This document shows, piece after piece, positions 37,849 to 47,740 of a DNA stretch of 64,000 bases. This DNA is from Methylophilales bacterium BACL14 MAG-120910-bin43 (GTDB lineage Bacteria; Pseudomonadota; Gammaproteobacteria; Burkholderiales; Methylophilaceae). Each line of letters opens with the position of its first letter. Position 1 is the stretch's first letter. The notes under the pieces are model-generated. The model saw only the letters and a list, made by a program, of their open reading frames with translations. It had not been told where the DNA came from and did no database searches. Position numbers and translations under genes: made by a program. The stretch lies in NCBI GenBank assembly GCA_905181685.1, contig CAJIYK010000003.1, forward strand, positions 62,001 through 126,000. The letters are read 5' to 3'.

Positions 37849-38238
37849 ATGAGAATCTTGCACTCAATGATTCGCGTTAATGATTTAGAAGAATCAATTA
37901 AATTTTATAGCGAAGTTTTAGGTATGAAGCTTCTTCGAGAAAAAGAATATCCAGAAGGTAAATTTTCCTTAGCTTTTTTAGGTTATGGAAATGAAACTGA
38001 AAACACTGTTATTGAACTCACTTATAATTGGGATACAAAGGATTATGAGCACGGAAATGCATTTGGCCATATTGCCATTGAGGTTGATGATATATATAAA
38101 GTCTGTGAGGAGATAAAGAATAAGGGAGTAAAAGTTATAAGAGATCCCGGCCCTATGATGGGGTCAAGATTACTTTTAGCATTTATTGAGGACCCAAATG
38201 GTTACAAAATTGAGCTTATAGAAAAAGGAACATTCTAG
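37849..38238 (+). CDS. gloA: lactoylglutathione lyase (glyoxalase I)
   Basis: Detoxifies methylglyoxal as its glutathione hemithioacetal. The 129-aa sequence starts MRILHSMIRVNDLEESIKFYSEVLGMKLLR, followed by IELTYNWDTKDYEHGNAFGHIAIEVDD and PGPMMGSRLLLAFIEDPNGYKIELIE. The metal ligands are H6 of the first motif, E of ENTVIELTYNW, H of GHIAIEV and E of KIELIE. AAGGAGTTTTTC precedes the ATG. It ends 4 bp from the convergent dnaJ. Confidence 0.96.
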   Translation: MRILHSMIRVNDLEESIKFYSEVLGMKLLREKEYPEGKFSLAFLGYGNETENTVIELTYNWDTKDYEHGNAFGHIAIEVDDIYKVCEEIKNKGVKVIRDPGPMMGSRLLLAFIEDPNGYKIELIEKGTF

Positions 38239-38242
38239 AGTC

Positions 38243-39355
38243 CTAGAAAAAATCCTTAACTTTGTCCAGCCAAGTTTTTGATCTTGGGCTATGTTTATCA
38301 CTATCTTTTTGGTTTATTGCTTCAAGCTCTTCTAGTAGCCTTTTCTGGTCATCATTCAGTTTCACAGGTGTTTCTACTACGACGTGGCAATGTAAATCTC
38401 CATATTGACTTTGTCTGACTGGTTTTATGCCTTTTCCACGTAAACGAAAGACAGAGCCTGTTTGGGTTTCTGGAGAGATTTTAATTTTGGCAGTGCCATC
38501 TAAGGTTGGTATTTTTAATTCTCCACCAAGTGCTGCTGTTGAAAAACTAATAGGCATTTCACAATGAAGATTACCCCCGTCTCTTTGGAAAATAGTATGT
38601 TCCTTAAGACTAATAACTACATATAGGTCACCTGATGGGCCACCATTAACACCTGCTTCACCTTCACCGCTTAGTCGAATTCTATCTCCTTCATCCACAC
38701 CTGCAGGAATTTTGACAGATAACGTTTTCGATTCTTTTACACGGCCAGTGCCATTACAATCTGGACATGGGTCTTTAATTGTTTTGCCGGTACCATTACA
38801 ATCTGGACAAGTTTGTTGAACAGAAAAGAAACCCTGCTGCATTCGAACTTGTCCATGTCCCTGACATCTTTGACATGTTGTTGGCTCTGTTCCTTTCTTA
38901 GCACCTGTTCCGCTACATGATTTACAGGTTGATAATACTGGAACACGGATTTTTGTTTCAGTTCCTTTTGCAGCATTTTCTAATGTAATTTCCATGTTGT
39001 ATCTAAGGTCTGCACCACGATATACATTGGATCTTTGGCTTTGTTTACCCCCGAAAATATCTCCGAAAATATCTCCAAAAGCATCTCCAAAGTCACCAAA
39101 GCCTTCAGCGCCACCTCCACCTACAGACTGATCAACACCTGCATGGCCAAATTGATCATAAGCTGATCTTTTATTAGAATCAGATAGGACTTCATAAGCT
39201 TCTTTCGCTTCCTTGAAGCTATCTTCTGCTTTCGGGTTATCGGGATTTCGGTCTGGATGGTATTTCATTGCAAGCTTTTTGAATGATTTTTTTATTTCCT
39301 CATTAGATGCTTGACGACTTAACCCAAGAACTTCGTAGTAATCTTTTTTAGCCAT
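38243..39355 (-). CDS. dnaJ: chaperone protein DnaJ
   Basis: Co-chaperone that delivers substrates to DnaK and stimulates its ATPase. J domain at 1-70 with [10 protein letters not shown] (HPD), a Gly-rich linker ([20 protein letters not shown]), four zinc CxxCxGxG repeats ([41 protein letters not shown]) and the C-terminal domain. The 370-aa length is normal. It is the third gene of grpE-dnaK-dnaJ. A perfect 13-bp hairpin lies in the spacer after dnaK. Confidence 0.97.
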   Translation of the reverse strand: MAKKDYYEVLGLSRQASNEEIKKSFKKLAMKYHPDRNPDNPKAEDSFKEAKEAYEVLSDSNKRSAYDQFGHAGVDQSVGGGGAEGFGDFGDAFGDIFGDIFGGKQSQRSNVYRGADLRYNMEITLENAAKGTETKIRVPVLSTCKSCSGTGAKKGTEPTTCQRCQGHGQVRMQQGFFSVQQTCPDCNGTGKTIKDPCPDCNGTGRVKESKTLSVKIPAGVDEGDRIRLSGEGEAGVNGGPSGDLYVVISLKEHTIFQRDGGNLHCEMPISFSTAALGGELKIPTLDGTAKIKISPETQTGSVFRLRGKGIKPVRQSQYGDLHCHVVVETPVKLNDDQKRLLEELEAINQKDSDKHSPRSKTWLDKVKDFF

Positions 39356-39365
39356 AAAATAGTAA

Positions 39366-39394
39366 AGGACAATACTTTTTTAAAGTATTGTCCT
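39366..39394 (-). other. 13-bp perfect hairpin in the dnaK-dnaJ spacer
   Basis: AGGACAATACTTT and AAAGTATTGTCCT pair perfectly around a 3-base loop in the 52-bp gap between the two genes. The minus-strand sequence after the stem is T-rich but not a full U-tract (TTTACTATTTTATG). It may be a leaky terminator or an RNA processing/stability element that sets the dnaK:dnaJ ratio. Confidence 0.6.
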
Positions 39395-39407
39395 ATTTGA
39401 GTTTAAT

Positions 39408-41366
39408 TTATTTCTCTTCTTTCTTATCTTCTTTTTTGTCTTCAGCTTTAACTTCTTCAAACTCAGCATCAACAACTTCAGCATCGACGGTTTTCTCTTC
39501 TGCTCCGCCTTGTGCTTCATTTCCTTGCGGTTGACCTTGTTGAGCTTGTTGGTCAGCATACACCTTTTCTCCGAGTTTTTGTGATGCCTCAGCTAAAACT
39601 TTATTTTTCGCTTCAATTTCTTCCTTATTATCTGTTTTAACTGCCTCCTCAAGATCTTTGATAGCAGATTCAATTTTTGACTTTTCATCATCGGTGACTT
39701 TATCTTTATGGTCAGTCATCGTTTTTTGAACGGAATGAATCATTGCTTCTGCCGCATTTTTTAAATCAACTAGCTCACGAAGTTTTTGATCTTCTTCAGC
39801 ATGTTTTTCAGCATCCTCTTCCATTTTTTTAATTTCTTCTTCAGATAACCCACCGTTAGCTTTAATCGTTATTTTATTTTCTTTGCCAGTAGCTTTATCT
39901 TTAGCATTCACATGAAGGATACCGTTTGCATCAATATCAAATGTAACCTCAATTTGTGGCGTGCCTCTTGGTGCAGAAGGAATATCTGTTAAGTTAAACT
40001 GACCAAGACTTTTATTTCCCGACGCCATCTCACGTTCGCCTTGAAGCACATGAATTGTGACAGCACTTTGGTTATCTTCAGCTGTAGAAAAAACTTGAGA
40101 TGCCTTTGTTGGGATCGTTGTGTTTTTCTTAATTAGTTTAGTTGAAACAGACCCTAGAGTCTCAATTCCTAAGCTAAGAGGTGTCACATCAAGTAACAAC
40201 ACATCCTTAACGTCACCTTGCATTACGCCTGCTTGAATAGATGCACCAACCGCAACAGCTTCATCTGGGTTTACGTCTTTTCGGGCTTCTACTCCAAAGA
40301 TTTCTTTAACCTTATCTTGAACTTTTGGCATTCTTGTTTGACCACCAACGAGAATAACATCTGAAATATCACCGTTACTCACACCTGCATCCTTCATCGC
40401 AGTTTGGCAAGGCTCAACAGTTCTATCAATCAAATCTGCAACAAGTGATTCAAGTTTTGCGCGAGTTAACTTTACAACTAAATGCTTAGGTCCTGATGCA
40501 TCGGCAGTTATGTATGGAAGATTAACTTCAGTTTGAGTGCTACTTGATAACTCAATTTTTGATTTTTCAGCAGCTTCCTTTAATCTTTGTTTAGCAAGCA
40601 TATCCTTAGTTAAGTCTACGCCATTTTCTTTTTCAAAAATTTCAGCCAGGTGCTCGATAATTCGATTATCAAAATCTTCTCCACCCAGGAAAGTATCTCC
40701 ATTGGTAGATAACACTTCAAATTGATGTTCACCGTCAACACTTGAGATTTCAATAATAGAGACATCAAAAGTACCACCACCTAAATCGTAAACGGCAATC
40801 TTTCTGTCGCCTTCTTTTTTATCCATACCAAATGCTAGTGCTGCTGCTGTAGGTTCATTAATAATACGTTTTACTTCTAAGCCAGCAATTTTTCCTGCAT
40901 CTTTTGTTGCTTGCCTTTGGCTATCGTTAAAGTAGGCAGGGACTGTAATGACTGCTTCAGTTACAGTTTCACCAAGATAATCTTCTGCAGTTTGTTTCAT
41001 TTTTCGTAAAATTTCAGCGGATATTTGAGGCGGTGCTTTTTTATCACCCTTAATTTCTACCCAAGCATCTCCACTGTCTGCTTTTGAAATGGTATAAGGC
41101 ATTAATTTAATGTCCTTTTGAACTTCATCTTCTTCGAACTTTCTACCAATCAATCTCTTTACAGCATAGACTGTATCTTTTGGATTGGTCACCGCCTGAC
41201 GTTTTGCAGGGGCTCCAACCAGAGATTCACCATTATCTTGATAACCAACAACTGAAGGCGTCGTTCTTGTTCCCTCTGAATTTTCTATAACCTTAGGTTT
41301 TCCACCTTCCATTACTGAAACACAAGAGTTTGTTGTTCCTAAGTCAATTCCAATTATTTTTCCCAT
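39408..41366 (-). CDS. dnaK: chaperone protein DnaK (Hsp70)
   Basis: ATP-dependent chaperone, also a sigma-32 antagonist in proteobacteria. [21 protein letters not shown] opens the ATPase domain, [13 protein letters not shown] and [12 protein letters not shown] are the ATPase signatures, and [15 protein letters not shown] leads the substrate domain. It ends in a charged tail ([18 protein letters not shown]), slightly longer than in E. coli. The 652-aa length is usual. A sigma-32-like promoter lies between grpE and dnaK in addition to that before grpE. Confidence 0.98.
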   Translation of the reverse strand: MGKIIGIDLGTTNSCVSVMEGGKPKVIENSEGTRTTPSVVGYQDNGESLVGAPAKRQAVTNPKDTVYAVKRLIGRKFEEDEVQKDIKLMPYTISKADSGDAWVEIKGDKKAPPQISAEILRKMKQTAEDYLGETVTEAVITVPAYFNDSQRQATKDAGKIAGLEVKRIINEPTAAALAFGMDKKEGDRKIAVYDLGGGTFDVSIIEISSVDGEHQFEVLSTNGDTFLGGEDFDNRIIEHLAEIFEKENGVDLTKDMLAKQRLKEAAEKSKIELSSSTQTEVNLPYITADASGPKHLVVKLTRAKLESLVADLIDRTVEPCQTAMKDAGVSNGDISDVILVGGQTRMPKVQDKVKEIFGVEARKDVNPDEAVAVGASIQAGVMQGDVKDVLLLDVTPLSLGIETLGSVSTKLIKKNTTIPTKASQVFSTAEDNQSAVTIHVLQGEREMASGNKSLGQFNLTDIPSAPRGTPQIEVTFDIDANGILHVNAKDKATGKENKITIKANGGLSEEEIKKMEEDAEKHAEEDQKLRELVDLKNAAEAMIHSVQKTMTDHKDKVTDDEKSKIESAIKDLEEAVKTDNKEEIEAKNKVLAEASQKLGEKVYADQQAQQGQPQGNEAQGGAEEKTVDAEVVDAEFEEVKAEDKKEDKKEEK

Positions 41367-41421
41367 ATTCTTATTTTTCCTATTTTTTTTATTAGTTTAA
41401 GTTGATGCTTTATAATTTAAT

Positions 41422-41448
41422 ATATTGGGTCATTTGTATTAATTTCAA
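41422..41448 (-). promoter_or_regulatory. sigma-32-like promoter directly upstream of dnaK
   Basis: The minus strand reads TTGAAA, 13 bases, then CCCAATAT. The sigma-32 consensus is CTTGAAA-N13 or so-CCCCATNT. The -35 core and the CCC-AT-T core fit with the ideal spacing; the base before TTGAAA is G rather than C. It lies in the 91-bp grpE-dnaK gap, about 55 bases before the dnaK ATG. Confidence 0.6.
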
Positions 41449-41457
41449 CTCTACAAG

Positions 41458-42004
41458 TTAATTCTTTTCTTTTGCTACTGTAACAAGGGCTGGTCTGAGC
41501 ACTCTCTCGTTAAGGGTATATCCCTTTTGCATTACTGAAATAACAGTATTTGCATCTTGATCTGACTCAACCATTGTCATCGCTTCATGAAAGTTTGGAT
41601 CAAAAACTTCTCCCTTTGGGTCAATCTCTTTGATATTAAGTTTTTCAAAAACACTGGTTAATTGTTTTGAAGTGAGCTCCATACCTTCTTTATAATTTTC
41701 TAATGATGATTCATCCACCATTAATGAAGCATCTAAACTGTCTTTAACAAGTAAAATTTCAGAGGCAAAATTTTCAATGGCGTATTTTCTGGTCTTATCC
41801 ATCTCATCAATTGATCTTTTGCGAAAGTTTTCAGTTTCAGCTTTTGCGTATAAAACAGCACCTTCAAGTTCAGTAATTTTTGCTTTTAAATCATCTAAGG
41901 ATTCTGTTTGATCATTTTCATTTGATGACTTCTTGAGTATCAATATCTTGTTGTTTGTCTTCTTTACTTTGTTTAGCTGTAGTTTTTTTTTGTGATTTAC
42001 TCAT
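41458..42004 (-). CDS. grpE: nucleotide exchange factor GrpE, one frameshift
   Basis: Releases ADP from DnaK. The track ORF covers the coiled coil and beta domain, with ENFRKRSIDEMDKTRKYAIENFASEIL and the C-terminal block EVFDPNFHEAMTMVESDQD. Upstream, the ATG at 42004 encodes MSKSQKKTTAKQSKEDKQQ, a typical disordered GrpE N-terminus, in another frame. One indel near 41935 (around ACTCAAGAAGTCATC) joins DTQE to SSNENDQTES. The restored length of about 181 aa is normal. It is first in the operon, behind a sigma-32-like promoter. Confidence 0.92.
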
Positions 42005-42048
42005 AAAATATTTTTTGATTTCATTTAATTTAATTAATAACTAGATTT

Positions 42049-42076
42049 ATATTGGGACAGTTTTTAAAAATTCAAG
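42049..42076 (-). promoter_or_regulatory. sigma-32-like promoter upstream of grpE
   Basis: The minus strand reads CTTGAA, 14 bases, then CCCAATAT, about 45 bases before the grpE ATG. This matches the sigma-32 consensus CTTGAAA/CCCCATNT in both elements. It is divergent from the edd promoter in the same 167-bp gap. Confidence 0.68.
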
Positions 42077-42113
42077 ATGAAAATTACATAATTTATTTTT
42101 TTTTAAATGTCAT

Positions 42114-42143
42114 TTGACTTAACTATATTGTTTACTTGATAAT
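42114..42143 (+). promoter_or_regulatory. sigma-70-type promoter of edd-eda
   Basis: TTGACT, 18 bases, then GATAAT, about 28 bases before the edd ATG. Both hexamers are within two mismatches of consensus. No carbon-source regulator site is apparent. Confidence 0.5.
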
Positions 42144-42171
42144 GGACGGCTAGCAATTAAAAAGTTAAAAA

Positions 42172-43987
42172 ATGAAACAATCAATTATTGAAATCACAGA
42201 GCGAATCATAGAAAAGAGTAAACCGACTAGATCCTCTTATTTGCAACGTGTGAAAGATATGCAAAACAGAACCAGGGGGGCCGACAGAATGGGTTGTGCA
42301 AATGTTGCTCATGCCATTGCTGCCTTACCTAAAAACGATAAATTAAAAATTGTTGAAGAGAAAAAACCTAATTTAGGAATTGTGACTGCTTATAACGATA
42401 TGTTGTCTGCGCATAAGCCCTATGAGGACTATCCTAAAATAATAAGAAATTTTGCAGCAAATTATGGGGCGACAGCACAAGTTGCATCTGGGGTTCCTGC
42501 TATGTGTGACGGCGTCACACAAGGTGAACCTGGAATGGAGCTCAGTCTTTTTTCAAGAGATACGATAGCTATGTCTTCCTCGATTGGTTTATCTCATGAC
42601 GTTTTTGATGGCGTTTTAATGCTTGGAATCTGTGACAAAATTGTGCCAGGCCTTTTAATTTCTGCATTACATTTTGGCCACTTACCAACAGTATTTGTCC
42701 CGGCAGGCCCAATGTCAACAGGTATAGACAATACAACAAAATCAAAGGTCAGGGAGAAATATGCTCAAGGCTTAGTGGGGAGAGAGGAGTTATTAGCTTC
42801 TGAATCTGCAGCATATCATGGTGAAGGAACATGTACATTTTATGGCACTGCAAATAGCAATCAAATGTTGATGGAGGCAATGGGCCTGCATGTGCCAGGT
42901 GCAGCATTTGTTCATCCTCATGATGGTATTAGATCTTTATTAACAGACGAAGCCGTTAAGCTCCTTGTTCAAAACATCAAGAAAGACACGATTCCTGTTG
43001 GAGAATTAGTAGATGAAAAGGTGATTATTAATGCTATGGCAGCCTTACTAGCTACAGGTGGATCTACAAACCATTTAATTCACTGGGTAGCGATAGCAAG
43101 AGCAGCTGGCATCATTATTGATTGGACAGATTTTCATAATTTAGCGAAATCTGTACCCTTACTTGCAAGTGTTTATCCAAATGGCAAAGCTGATGTAAAT
43201 GAATTTCAAGCTTCAGGTGGCCCAGCATTTATTATTAGAGAGTTAATAGACGCTGGATGCATGTATCCAGATGTTGCCACTGTCTCTAAGGGTGGGCTTG
43301 GAGAATATGCGAAGCAACCAGAAATTAAAGATGATAAATTAGTTTGGACTGAGCTTGCATCTGAGAGTGTTGATGAATCTATAGTACGAAAGGCTGATAA
43401 GCCTTTCAGTGAATCGGGAGGCCTCAGGCTTCTAAAAGGTAATTTAGGAAGATCAGTCATTAAAATTTCTGCGGTACCTGAAGAAAAACATATAATTGAA
43501 GCTCCCTGCAATGGTTTTTAATGGACAAGAAGACTTGCTAAAAGCCTTTGACGATGGAAAATTAGAAAAAGATTTCATAGCAGTAGTTCGCTTTCAAGGA
43601 CCAAAAGCAAACGGAATGCCTGAATTGCATAAACTAACTCCACCTTTGTCTGTAATACAAAATATGGGATTTACAGTGGGTATAGTAACTGATGGTCGTA
43701 TGAGTGGTGCATCTGGAAAAATCCCAGCAGCAATTCATTTAAGTCCCGAGGGTGCAGCGGGTGGTGCAATAAGTAAGATTAGAGAGGGAGACATGATAAG
43801 GCTTAATGCGACTGTAGGATCTTTAAATGTTTTAGTTGATGAGGAGGAGTGGCTTGAAAGGGAAACACAGAAGATGGCCGATTCTCAAAAAATTAATAAT
43901 GGTCATGGGATAGGACGAGAGCTTTTTGCCAGTATGAGAAATAACGTATTGTCAGCAGAAGAGGGTGCCATCACATGGATAAGTTAA
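42172..43987 (+). CDS. edd: phosphogluconate dehydratase, one frameshift
   Basis: Iron-sulfur dehydratase making KDPG from 6-phosphogluconate in the Entner-Doudoroff route. IlvD/Edd-family blocks are clear: GIVTAYNDMLSAHKPYEDYP, ASGVPAMCDGVTQGEPGMELSLFSRD, LLATGGSTNHLIHWVAIARAAG and VTDGRMSGASGKIPAAIHLSPEG. The track splits it at 43500: one extra C in GCTCCCTGC breaks EAP-AMVFNGQEDLLKAFDDG. The restored length of about 605 aa is standard. It is followed by eda. In methylotrophs this pair cleaves 6-phosphogluconate in the ribulose-monophosphate cycle. Confidence 0.95.
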
Positions 43988-44012
43988 ATAAATTAAAAGA
44001 AGAAAAAATTAA

Positions 44013-44630
44013 ATGAAAACAATTGAATTGGCTAAATTTGGCCCTGTCATTCCAGTTATTGTCATCGATCGTGTTGAGGATGCGGTACCAGTGGCATCAA
44101 GCTTGATTGAAGGTGGTGTAAAAGTGCTAGAGGTTACATTAAGATCAAAATGTGCATTACAAGTTATTGAAGAGATCGCAACAAAAGTTCCTGAGGCTGT
44201 TATTGGTGCTGGGACAATTAGGACGCAAGCAGATGTTACGAATGCAAAGTTAGCTGGAAGCCAGTTTGCTGTTAGTCCGGGTTACACTTTTGATATCGGG
44301 CAAACATGCAAGGATGTTGACCTCCCATTGCTACCCGGTGTTTCAACTGGTAGTGAAGTGATGAAAGCGAATGCTGATGGCTTTAATTTCCTAAAATTAT
44401 TCCCTGCTGTTGCCGTAGGCGGCATTAATTTATTAAAAGGATTTGCAGGTCCATTTGCTGATATTTCATTCTGCCCAACCGGAGGCATTACCATAAAAAC
44501 AGCAAAAGATTTCCTATCTTTGCCTAATGTGCCTGTTTGTGGAGGCACATGGCTTACCCCAAAGGATCTAATTCAAAACAAACAATGGGGTGAAATTACA
44601 AAGCTTGCTAAAGAGGCTTCATCAATCTAA
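44013..44630 (+). CDS. eda: KDPG aldolase
   Basis: Splits 2-keto-3-deoxy-6-phosphogluconate to pyruvate and glyceraldehyde 3-phosphate. GPVIPVIVIDRVEDAVPVA, LIEGGVKVLEVTLRS (catalytic Glu), IGAGTIRTQADV, FAVSPGY and NFLKLFPA (Schiff-base Lys) are all present. The 205-aa length is normal. It lies 25 bp after edd and is surely co-transcribed. Confidence 0.97.
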   Translation: MKTIELAKFGPVIPVIVIDRVEDAVPVASSLIEGGVKVLEVTLRSKCALQVIEEIATKVPEAVIGAGTIRTQADVTNAKLAGSQFAVSPGYTFDIGQTCKDVDLPLLPGVSTGSEVMKANADGFNFLKLFPAVAVGGINLLKGFAGPFADISFCPTGGITIKTAKDFLSLPNVPVCGGTWLTPKDLIQNKQWGEITKLAKEASSI

Positions 44631-44641
44631 ATTTCAACGAT

Positions 44642-45295
44642 ATGATTGAGTTAGAAAAATACGAAACTATTATTTTTGATTGTGATGGCGTCATTCTAAA
44701 TTCAAATTTTCAAAAAATTGAAGCATACAGAAATACAGCCATTAGTTTTGGTGCTAGTGAGCAACAAGCACAAGCTTTAGTTGATCATCATGTTAAATTA
44801 ACAGGCATTTCGCGAAACATAAAATTTAAATATTTCTTATCGGAGATTATGCATCAAGAAGTTTCTGAAGAAGCAATGAGTGAACTCTTGAAGGTGCTAA
44901 ATACACAAGTATTAAAATTGCTAAACGAATGCGAGATAGCAAAAGGACTTTCTAAATTGCGAGAAAGGACAAAAAGTAGCAAATGGATGGTTGCTTCCGG
45001 TGGTGACGAAAAGGAACTCAATCATTTATTCAAGGAAAAAAAAATAGACCACTTTTTTGATGAAGGTATCTTTGGTAGTCCAGCATCAAAACATGAAATA
45101 ATAGAATTAAAGCAAAAAAAAATTAACTTTTCTCCAGCACTTTTCTTAGGAGACTCTCTATACGACATCCAAACTGCGCAAAAATATAATTTAGATTTTA
45201 TCTTTGTTTCTGGCTGGACAGACCTATCTGGTTGGGAGCAAATATGTGCTGATGATGAAATCAGGACTATTGAGCGAATTAACGATCTTATTTAA
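44642..45295 (+). CDS. HAD-superfamily phosphatase of unknown substrate
   Basis: A subfamily IA HAD hydrolase: the nucleophile motif FDCDGVILNSN (D and D) near residue 12, a helical cap at about 20-90, VASGGDEKE for motif II and LFLGDSLYDIQTAQKYN for motif IV. Phosphoglycolate phosphatase-like, but not close enough to gph for me to name it. It lies 12 bp after eda, so it may remove a phosphorylated sugar or side product of that pathway. That is inference. Confidence 0.8.
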   Translation: MIELEKYETIIFDCDGVILNSNFQKIEAYRNTAISFGASEQQAQALVDHHVKLTGISRNIKFKYFLSEIMHQEVSEEAMSELLKVLNTQVLKLLNECEIAKGLSKLRERTKSSKWMVASGGDEKELNHLFKEKKIDHFFDEGIFGSPASKHEIIELKQKKINFSPALFLGDSLYDIQTAQKYNLDFIFVSGWTDLSGWEQICADDEIRTIERINDLI

Positions 45296-45301
45296 TCAAA
45301 C

Positions 45302-46754
45302 TCACTTCATTTTGCTAATTATTTTGGAACTGCTCTTTCCTTCTACAAGTGGAACGAGATAGAGCTTACCCTTCCATTTTTTTATTTCATTTGCACCCAC
45401 AACACTCTTAGGTGTGTAGTCATTGCCTTTAATCAGGACATCAGGCTTAATCACCTTGATAAGTTTTATGGGGGTAGATTCTTTAAAAATGATGACCGCA
45501 TCAATTGATTCAAGGGCACATAGAACTCGAGCCCTATCGGCCTCACCTATAATGGGCCTATTTTTACCCTTAATAGTTTTGATTGAGGAGTCTGAATTTA
45601 GACCCAATATCAAATAATCAACCTGAGATTTTGCCTTCTCAAGATAGGTGACGTGACCAGAATGCAATATATCAAAGCAACCATTAGTGAAGCCAATCGT
45701 TTGCCCCTTTGCTTTTAAGTCAGTAATTTTTGGTAATAATTCTCTTAAAGAAAATATTTTATTTTTTTGGCCGTTAAAATTACTCTTCTATCTCTTCCAA
45801 TAATTCCTCACCCTTGATAGGAACAGTACCTAATTTTGATATAACAATACCTGCAGCCAAGTTAGCCAATTTAAAGCTATCTGATAAATCAAGTTTTGCT
45901 GAAATACCACAAGCTAATGTGGCTATCACAGTATCACCCGCTCCAGAGACATCATAAACTTGCTTTGATATTGAGGTTGGGTAAGTATTAATCTTGTTTG
46001 ACGTGATATGACTTATCCCATCCTCTCCTTGTGTCATTACGATAGAGTTAATATTAAAGTTCTTACTTATTTTTCTTAAGGCCGTATTGAGCAAATCCTT
46101 ATCAAAATTTGTAAGGCCAGTAAGCTCCATCGCCTCTTTTTTATTGGGAGTGATAAGCGTTGCCCCTGCATATTTGGCTACATCTTTTCCTTTAGGATCA
46201 ATTAATACAGGTATTTTTTTTCTATTAGCTTGTTGAATAATTTTTTTTAAAAAAGGAGCTGAAAGAAAACCTTTGTTATAGTCAGAAATGACAATGCACG
46301 AGAGATCAGAACTTATATACTGCATAACTTTTTTAATATTTGCTTCACTTGGCCCATGACTTTCCTGCTCCTCATCAACCCTCGCAATTTGATGATGACC
46401 GGCCATTATTCTTGTTTTTGTCGTCGTAGGACCATTTTCTTTAATAAGCCCCTTTATTGATAAACTATGTTCTTTAATGAGACTGGAAAGTATTTTTCCA
46501 TTGCCGTCATTACCAATATTACCTACTAGTATAGGTTTTATTCCTAAGCCTTGAAGGTTGAGCGCTACATTTCCTGCACCACCAATGCGATTATGGTGCT
46601 TATTCTTTTTTATAACAGGAACTGGCGCTTCTGGAGATATACGGTCTACATCCCCAAAAATATATTGATCTAACATCAAATCGCCGATAACAAGACATGA
46701 TTTTTTAGATCCAAGAAATTGATTTTTGACTATGTTAATAAGTTGGTCTGACAT
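45302..46754 (-). CDS. hldE: bifunctional heptose 7-phosphate kinase/heptose 1-phosphate adenylyltransferase HldE, one frameshift
   Basis: Catalyses two steps of ADP-heptose synthesis. The first ORF (324 aa) is a PfkB-type kinase: CLVIGDLMLDQYIFGDVDRISPEAPVP, RIGGAGNVALNL and VYDVSGAGDTVIATLA. The second is a cytidylyltransferase-like domain with FTNGCFDILHSGHVTYLEKAK. No ATG, GTG or TTG exists for the second ORF upstream of TNGCFDILHSGH. Removing one T at the kinase stop (GAGTAATTT) gives EEIEENFNGQKNKIFSLRELLPKITDLK and a single protein of about 484 aa, the size of HldE. A fusion with an indel is therefore the best reading. The adenylyltransferase ORF in the track starts inside the HSGH motif. 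Confidence 0.87.
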
Positions 46755-46756
46755 AG

Positions 46757-47740
46757 TTATGCATACCTATCTGATGTCAGGAGGTAATTCTCTAAATAAT
46801 CCGTAACACCTTCTTTCAGATTCATAAAATTATCATTAAAGCCGATAGAATTTATTTTATTCATTGTTGCTTGAGTATAGTACTGGTATTTTCCCTTTAA
46901 GTCATTTGGCATCTCTATATATTTAATATCATCAGGTTGTCCTTTTGTATTAATTAATAAAGCTTCTGCTAGAGCTTTAAATGTCTCAGCATTTCCGGTA
47001 CCGGCGTTATATAGGCCTGAGAAATTATTATTGTTGAGGAAAAAAATTATAATCTTTACGGCATCTTTAACATAAATAAAGTCTCGAACTTGCATCCCGT
47101 CTGCATAAGATGGGTGCTCACTTTTAAATAGCTTAATCTGATTGGTCTCTTTAAATTGATTAAAGGCATGAAAAGCAACACTTGCCATCCTTCCCTTATG
47201 ATATTCGTTAGGCCCGTAAACATTAAAAAACTTTAGACCGCACCATTGTGGTGGGGTTGGTTGATTTTTTGATAATTCAAGCTGAACCCAGCGGTCAAAA
47301 AAATGTTTTGAGTAGCCATATGCATTTAATGGACTCAGTTTATCGAGTTCGGATTCATTGTCACCATAACCAACCGAGCCATTTCCATAGGTTGCCGCCG
47401 AGCTTGCATAAATGAAAGGCACTTTATTTTCAGCACACCAATGCCAAAGAGCTTGGCTAAATCTTATGTTTGATTGAAGCAGCCGATTAAAGTTAGATTC
47501 TGTTGTCGCGCTTATAGCTCCCATATGAATTACTGCGGAAACATTTTTTTTATCGTTAAGATATTTTTCTAAATCGTCTTTTGCAATATATTCAATGAAC
47601 TTACGCTTGTTGAAATTATTTTCTTGTTGTTCATTGATTAGGTCATCAACAATCACAAAGTCATCAAAATTCATCTGGGTGTTTAAATGCCAGGCAATCA
47701 TACTTCCAATCATCCCACCCCCACCTGTGAGAATTATCAT
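46757..47740 (-). CDS. hldD: ADP-L-glycero-D-manno-heptose 6-epimerase
   Basis: Last step in nucleotide-heptose synthesis. It has the N-terminal Rossmann motif GGGGMIGSMIAWHLN, the SDR catalytic pair YGYSKHFFD, FNVYGPNEYHKGRMASV, and YNAGTGNAETFKALAEAL. The 327-aa length matches HldD (RfaD). It is next to hldE, and its start overlaps the end of hemH by 4 bp. With gmhB at the left end the whole ADP-heptose branch except GmhA is in this window. Confidence 0.95.
   Translation of the reverse strand: MIILTGGGGMIGSMIAWHLNTQMNFDDFVIVDDLINEQQENNFNKRKFIEYIAKDDLEKYLNDKKNVSAVIHMGAISATTESNFNRLLQSNIRFSQALWHWCAENKVPFIYASSAATYGNGSVGYGDNESELDKLSPLNAYGYSKHFFDRWVQLELSKNQPTPPQWCGLKFFNVYGPNEYHKGRMASVAFHAFNQFKETNQIKLFKSEHPSYADGMQVRDFIYVKDAVKIIIFFLNNNNFSGLYNAGTGNAETFKALAEALLINTKGQPDDIKYIEMPNDLKGKYQYYTQATMNKINSIGFNDNFMNLKEGVTDYLENYLLTSDRYA

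Noticed and set aside
45302-45667. Separate hldC gene starting at the TTG in the HSGH motif
   Set aside because: That start would remove half of the nucleotidyltransferase motif TNGCFDILHSGH. Upstream sequence encodes the missing part and joins to the kinase.
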